DNA of 64,000 nt, from positions 1-64,000 of the forward strand of contig CAMYMQ010000444.1 of NCBI GenBank assembly GCA_947259335.1, read 5' to 3'. A model generated the notes under the pieces. It saw only the letters and a program-made list of their open reading frames with translations. It was not told the DNA's origin and made no database searches. Origin of the DNA: an uncultured Alphaproteobacteria bacterium (GTDB taxonomy: Bacteria > Pseudomonadota > Alphaproteobacteria > Bin65). Both the position numbers and the translations under genes were made by a program. Positions 60,161-64,000 of this stretch are shown one piece after another. Position 1 is the first letter of the stretch; every line of letters begins with the position of its first letter.

Positions 60161-61128
60161 GCCTCGTCCTCGGCGAAGACCGCTGCCAGATCGTCGTCCG
60201 AAAACCGATAGGTTTCGTTGCAGAACTGGCAGGTGACCTCGACCGCATCGTCGATCTTCATCTCCGAGACTTCGTCCCGGTCGAGCATCCGCAACGTGTT
60301 GACGACCTTCTCCCGCGAGCAGCGGCAGCGAAACGCCAGTGGGCGCGGCTCCATCACCCGGACGCCGTCCTCGTGGAACAGGCGGTAGAGAAGCTGCTCG
60401 GGGGAGACCGCCGGGTCGAGCCCCTCCTCGTTGCCGACTGTGCTGATCAGCGACGCCATGCGCAACCAGTCGTCGGCGGCTTCCTCGTCGTCCGAGGCGA
60501 TGTCCCACGAATTCTCGAAATCCGACCGCGGGCGGGGCGGCTTCTGCACCATAAGGCCATAGGCGCGCCAGCCGCCGTTCTTGTGCGCCACGCCGAGATT
60601 GAGCAGGGTCTCGAGCTGTTCCGACTGACGCAGATAATGGGAGGCGCATTCGGTCAGCGAGGCCCCGGTCAGCTCGACGATGCCCTGATAACGGTCGGTG
60701 TCCGGCCCCTGGTCGACCGTGAAGGCGAGGTGGCCGGCGCCGAGCAGCCGCGGAACCGGGTTATCGGGCAGCGACTCGCCGATGGCCGCGACCTTCTCCG
60801 CGTCCGCCTCGGCATACCCCCGAACCCCACCCGCCGAGGTCACGTCGGCGACCAGCAGCCGGACCGGGCCGTCGCCCTTGGTCTGAAGCGAAAAGATGCC
60901 CTCGAACTTGAGCGACGCGCCGAGCGTGCAGGTCAGGGCCAGCGCCTCGCCGAGCAGGGCCGCGACCGGTTGGGGGTAGTTGTGCCGGGAGAGGATCTCG
61001 TCGACCACCGGGCCCAGCCGGATGAGCCGGCCGTGCAGCCCCGTCCGCTCGATCCGAAATGGGAGGATGACATCGTCCAGCGCCGAGGCCGTGGGAGCGG
61101 CGGGCGATCGTTCGTTGCCTTCGGGCAT
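60157..61128 (-). CDS. hslO: redox-regulated chaperone Hsp33
   Basis: The 323-residue protein has the Hsp33 core and the redox-switch zinc site at the C-terminus: FRCRCSREKV and VTCQFCNETY (CxC ... CxxC). Oxidation releases zinc and activates the holdase. The ATG at 61128 overlaps the argF stop by one base (TGATG). The 30-residue N-terminal lead is slightly longer than usual. Confidence 0.95.
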   Translation of the reverse strand: MPEGNERSPAAPTASALDDVILPFRIERTGLHGRLIRLGPVVDEILSRHNYPQPVAALLGEALALTCTLGASLKFEGIFSLQTKGDGPVRLLVADVTSAGGVRGYAEADAEKVAAIGESLPDNPVPRLLGAGHLAFTVDQGPDTDRYQGIVELTGASLTECASHYLRQSEQLETLLNLGVAHKNGGWRAYGLMVQKPPRPRSDFENSWDIASDDEEAADDWLRMASLISTVGNEEGLDPAVSPEQLLYRLFHEDGVRVMEPRPLAFRCRCSREKVVNTLRMLDRDEVSEMKIDDAVEVTCQFCNETYRFSDDDLAAVFAEDEA

Positions 61129-62069
61129 CACCCGCCAGCGCCGGCGAGCATCGTCCACAGAAGGATGCCCTTCTGGGCATGCATCCGGTTCTCGGCCTCG
61201 TCCCAAACCACCGACTGCGGCCCGTCGATGACCGAGTCGGTCACTTCCTCGCCGCGATGGGCCGGCAGGCAGTGCATGAAGATGGCGTCCGCGCCCGCCG
61301 CGGCCATGACCTGGTCGTTGACCTGATAGGGCTGGAGCAGGTTGTGATGGCTGGCCGAGTCGGTGTCGCCCATCGACACCCAGACATCGGTGACGACGCA
61401 ATCGGCGCCGGAGACCGCCTCGGCGACATCGGAGGTGACGACAACCTTGGCGCCCCGGCCGGTTGCCCAGTCGACCACGTCCTTCGGCGGCGGCAGCTGT
61501 TCGGGAACGGCAAGCCGGAGCTCGAAGCCGAACTGCACGGCCGCGTGGATCCACGAGGTCGCCATGTTGTTGCCGTCGCCGCTCCAGGCGACGGCCTTGC
61601 CGGCGATCGGGCCGCGATGCTCCTCGAAGGTCATCACGTCCGCCATCAACTGGCAGGGGTGGGTGCGGTTGGTCAGCCCGTTGATGACCGGGACGGTTGC
61701 ATGCCGCGCCAGCTCCAGCAGCTTCTCTTCCTGGGTGGTGCGCAGCATGATCGCGTCGACATAACGCGACAGAACCCGGGCGGTGTCGGCGACGGTCTCG
61801 CCGCGCCCGAGCTGGCTGCTCTCCCGCTCGAGGACGATGGCTTCGCCGCCGAGCTGCTGGATGGCGCGCTCGAACGAGACCCGGGTGCGGGTCGACGGCT
61901 TCTCGAAGATCATCGCCAGGGCCCGGCCGTCGAGCGGCTTGTCGCCATAGCCGGTGTCCCGCCCCGACTTCATGGCCAGGGACAGATCGAGGATGCGGCG
62001 CAACTCGGCCGGGTCGAGCCGGTCGAGGTCGAGGAAGTGCCGCGTCCCGATCAGGCCTGTGTCAGGCAC
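61128..62069 (-). CDS. argF: ornithine carbamoyltransferase
   Basis: The 313-residue enzyme has the carbamoyl-phosphate site [13 protein letters not shown], the HPCQLMAD block and the ornithine-loop motif [11 protein letters not shown]. It makes citrulline from ornithine and carbamoyl phosphate. The start overlaps argD by 8 nt, so argD-argF-hslO is one operon. Confidence 0.96.
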   Translation of the reverse strand: MPDTGLIGTRHFLDLDRLDPAELRRILDLSLAMKSGRDTGYGDKPLDGRALAMIFEKPSTRTRVSFERAIQQLGGEAIVLERESSQLGRGETVADTARVLSRYVDAIMLRTTQEEKLLELARHATVPVINGLTNRTHPCQLMADVMTFEEHRGPIAGKAVAWSGDGNNMATSWIHAAVQFGFELRLAVPEQLPPPKDVVDWATGRGAKVVVTSDVAEAVSGADCVVTDVWVSMGDTDSASHHNLLQPYQVNDQVMAAAGADAIFMHCLPAHRGEEVTDSVIDGPQSVVWDEAENRMHAQKGILLWTMLAGAGG

Positions 62070-63273
62070 GGTGAGCCTCCGCGCCGTGCCAGGCGTCGGC
62101 GGCGGCGCCGATCATCCCGACGGCTTCGTCGATATGCGACTGGTCGATGATCAGCGGCGGGGCCAGACGGACGACATTGTCGCCGGCGGCCACCGTGAGC
62201 AGGCCGACGTCGCGCAGCGCCGCGACGAAATCCCGGCTCGGGATCGCGTCGACGCATTTCAGCCCCATCATCAGGCCGACACCGCGCGCTTCCACGAAGG
62301 TCTCCGGATGCTTGGCGACCAGCGCCGCCAGCGCCGTGCCGAGCGCCGCGCCGGTCTCGGCCACGCGGTCGAGGAAGCCGGGCTCCAGGACGACGTCGAG
62401 AACTGCGTTGGCGACGGCCATGGCGAGCGGATTGCCGCCATAGGTCGAGCCGTGGGTGCCCGCGGTCATGCCCTGGGCCGCTTCTTCCTTGGCGAGGCAG
62501 GCGCCGACCGGAAAGCCGCCGCCCATGCCCTTGGCGGTGGCGACGATATCCGGCTCGATGCCTTCCAGTTCATAGGCGAACAGCTTGCCCGTCCGGCCGT
62601 TGCCGCACTGGACCTCGTCGAGCATCAGCAGCAGGCCGTATTCGTCGGCGACCTCGCGCAGGCCCTTGAGATACCCCTCCGGCGCCGGGCGGTAGCCGCC
62701 CTCGCCCTGGATCGGCTCGACCAGGATGCCGCCCGTCTCCGGCGTCACCGCCGTGCGCAACTCGTTGAGATTGCCGTAGGCGACATGGTCGAAGCCGTCG
62801 ACCGCCGGGGCGAAGCCCTCGGTATGCCGGGCCTGGCCGCCGGCATAGATGGTCGCGAGCGTCCGGCCGTGGAAGCCGCCGTTCATGCAGATGATGCGAT
62901 TCTTCTGAGGGTTGCCGGTGACGTAGTGGTAGCGGCGGATCATCTTGATGCCGCACTCCACCGCCTCCGAACCCGAGTTGCAGAAGAACACGGTGTCGGC
63001 GAAGGTCGCCGCGACCAGCCGTTCGGCCAGCCGCTCCTGCCCTGGAATCGTGAAGATGTTTGAGCAATGCCAGAACTTGTTGGCCTGCTCGGTCAGGGCC
63101 TCGATGAGGTGCGGGTGTGAGTGACCGAGCCCGGTCACCGCGATACCGCTGGCGAAGTCGAGAAATCGTCGGCCGTCGGACGCGAACAGATAGGCGCCCT
63201 CGCCCCGTTCGAAAGCGATGTCCGAACGCTGATAGGTCGGCAGAATGGCCGGGATCACGACCGTCTCCTTCAA
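62062..63273 (-). CDS. argD: acetylornithine aminotransferase
   Basis: The 403-residue class III PLP aminotransferase has the substrate/PLP blocks [25 protein letters not shown] and the PLP lysine in [14 protein letters not shown]. It converts N-acetylglutamate semialdehyde to N-acetylornithine and may also serve lysine synthesis. It is first in the argD-argF-hslO operon. Confidence 0.95.
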   Translation of the reverse strand: MKETVVIPAILPTYQRSDIAFERGEGAYLFASDGRRFLDFASGIAVTGLGHSHPHLIEALTEQANKFWHCSNIFTIPGQERLAERLVAATFADTVFFCNSGSEAVECGIKMIRRYHYVTGNPQKNRIICMNGGFHGRTLATIYAGGQARHTEGFAPAVDGFDHVAYGNLNELRTAVTPETGGILVEPIQGEGGYRPAPEGYLKGLREVADEYGLLLMLDEVQCGNGRTGKLFAYELEGIEPDIVATAKGMGGGFPVGACLAKEEAAQGMTAGTHGSTYGGNPLAMAVANAVLDVVLEPGFLDRVAETGAALGTALAALVAKHPETFVEARGVGLMMGLKCVDAIPSRDFVAALRDVGLLTVAAGDNVVRLAPPLIIDQSHIDEAVGMIGAAADAWHGAEAHRA

Positions 63274-63415
63274 TTCGCTGGCCCAAAAACCCGTAGCGAC
63301 GCCCTCTTGCGAAAGCGCCGCGCCGAAACGTGTTCTGCTTGTAAGTGCCGCAGGACCGGGAAAGTATCGGCCCGGTACCCGCCGGAGTCAATCGGTGCGG
63401 GCGCCCGGGACCGCA

Positions 63416-64000
63416 CTACGCCTTGAGCTTGTAACCGCTCCGGAACATCCAGGTGCACAGGGTCCACAGGCCGACATTGAGCGTGCCGAGGACGATCACG
63501 CCGGCCCATATCGAGCTGTCCGAGTGTCCGATGAAGCCCGAACGGAAACCGTCGATCATGAAGAAGAACGGGTTGAGGTGGGCGATCTGGTTCCAGATGC
63601 CCGGAAGCCGTTCGATCGAATAGAAGGTGCCCGACAGAAAGCTGAGCGGCATGATCACGAAATTGGTGACCGCAGCGATGTGATCGTATTTCTCCGCCCA
63701 GATCGCGCCGATGAGGCCGAGCAGCGACAGGAGCATCGAAGCCATGAAGCCGAAATAGACGATCGCGAAAGGATCGACGATCCGCACCGGAACGACCACC
63801 GACATCGCGCTCATCGTCACGATGGCGACCGCGACCCCGCGGGTGGTGCTCGCCATCACATAGCCGAAGGTCAGCTCGGCCGGCGACAACGGCGGCATCA
63901 GGACGTCGACGATGTTGCCTTGCATCTTCGAGATCATCATCGACGACGACGTGTTCGCGAACGAGTTCTGGACGATCACCATCATCGCCAGTCCGGGGGC
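63416..64000 (-). CDS. ABC-2 type transporter permease, 5' end beyond the window
   Basis: The reading frame is open to the window edge (PGLAMMVIVQNSFANTSSS), so only the C-terminal 194 or so codons are seen. There are five hydrophobic segments and the ABC-2 permease block NFVIMPLSFLSGTFYSIERLP, typical of NodJ/YadH-type polysaccharide or drug exporters. The ATPase partner would be upstream (right of the window). Confidence 0.88.
   Translation of the reverse strand, partial: APGLAMMVIVQNSFANTSSSMMISKMQGNIVDVLMPPLSPAELTFGYVMASTTRGVAVAIVTMSAMSVVVPVRIVDPFAIVYFGFMASMLLSLLGLIGAIWAEKYDHIAAVTNFVIMPLSFLSGTFYSIERLPGIWNQIAHLNPFFFMIDGFRSGFIGHSDSSIWAGVIVLGTLNVGLWTLCTWMFRSGYKLKA

Noticed and set aside
59065-61326. 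753-aa plus-strand ORF across argE and hslO
   Set aside because: It runs in a wrong frame through argE and antisense through hslO; Arg/Pro-rich composition is typical of high-GC shadow ORFs, and both real genes have clear motifs.

Overview
The window looks like a high-GC alphaproteobacterial chromosome, probably of Rhodospirillales type. The inference rests on a SAM-II riboswitch in front of metZ, the compact argD-argF-hslO / argE / trkH / folE / apaG / metZ neighbourhood, and class I PHB genes. It falls into two parts that meet near 50.5 kb: a large accessory region on the left (1 to about 50.5 kb) and ordinary core chromosome on the right.

1-28.9 kb is a metabolic, redox and metal cargo block, nearly all on the minus strand. 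It holds two convergent CBS-BON paralogues, an EamA transporter and nhaA. Then comes one almost gapless gene run (20.6 to 6.5 kb): phaB, phaA, phasin, YHS and DUF5676 membrane proteins, a DUF3141 hydrolase, ackA, a Pta-type acyltransferase, phaC, fabI, a small YHS protein, a two-HMA copper ATPase, a cupredoxin, DUF2933 and an isoprenylcysteine-methyltransferase-like protein. Together these suggest carbon storage and acetyl-phosphate/ATP generation under low oxygen plus copper export. A perfect FNR/FixK box at 21.27 kb, placed correctly in front of a -10 element, supports low-oxygen control nearby. Next come a CorE-like ECF sigma factor, a decayed phosphoketolase tail, an Scs-like copper/thiol set (ccdA, DsbA-like, a frameshifted CcmG-like gene, TlpA-like, DUF411) and a mercury-type merR operon with a thioredoxin-MerC fusion and no merA.

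28.9-50.5 kb is mobile DNA. It holds an AAA ATPase, a large serine recombinase, a Rad50-like ATPase with a small partner, a type II restriction-modification pair, a KorB-like ParB with DUF3768, two different TraD/HerA-type ATPases, an intact replication-relaxation gene and the broken 3' end of a second one, and a TPR/RHH-like operon. At the right end are an AT-richer ATP-grasp + DUF6624-like pair, an AlpA-like regulator and a tyrosine integrase. The integrase points away from a 42-nt 5' half of tRNA-Gly(CCC), which marks the island/chromosome junction. The other end of the island is not recognisable here and probably lies left of the window.

50.5-64 kb is core: a sensor kinase, a radical SAM protein, metZ behind a SAM-II aptamer and an intrinsic terminator, an OmpA-like protein, apaG, folE, trkH, argE, hslO, argF, argD and the 3' part of an ABC-2 permease cut by the window edge.

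Best candidates for undescribed biology are the ATP-grasp/DUF6624 pair beside the integrase, the Rad50-like/66-aa pair beside the R-M system, the relaxase-less transfer module, and the apparent GGUC/GACC competition that would couple the SAM-II fold to the metZ terminator.
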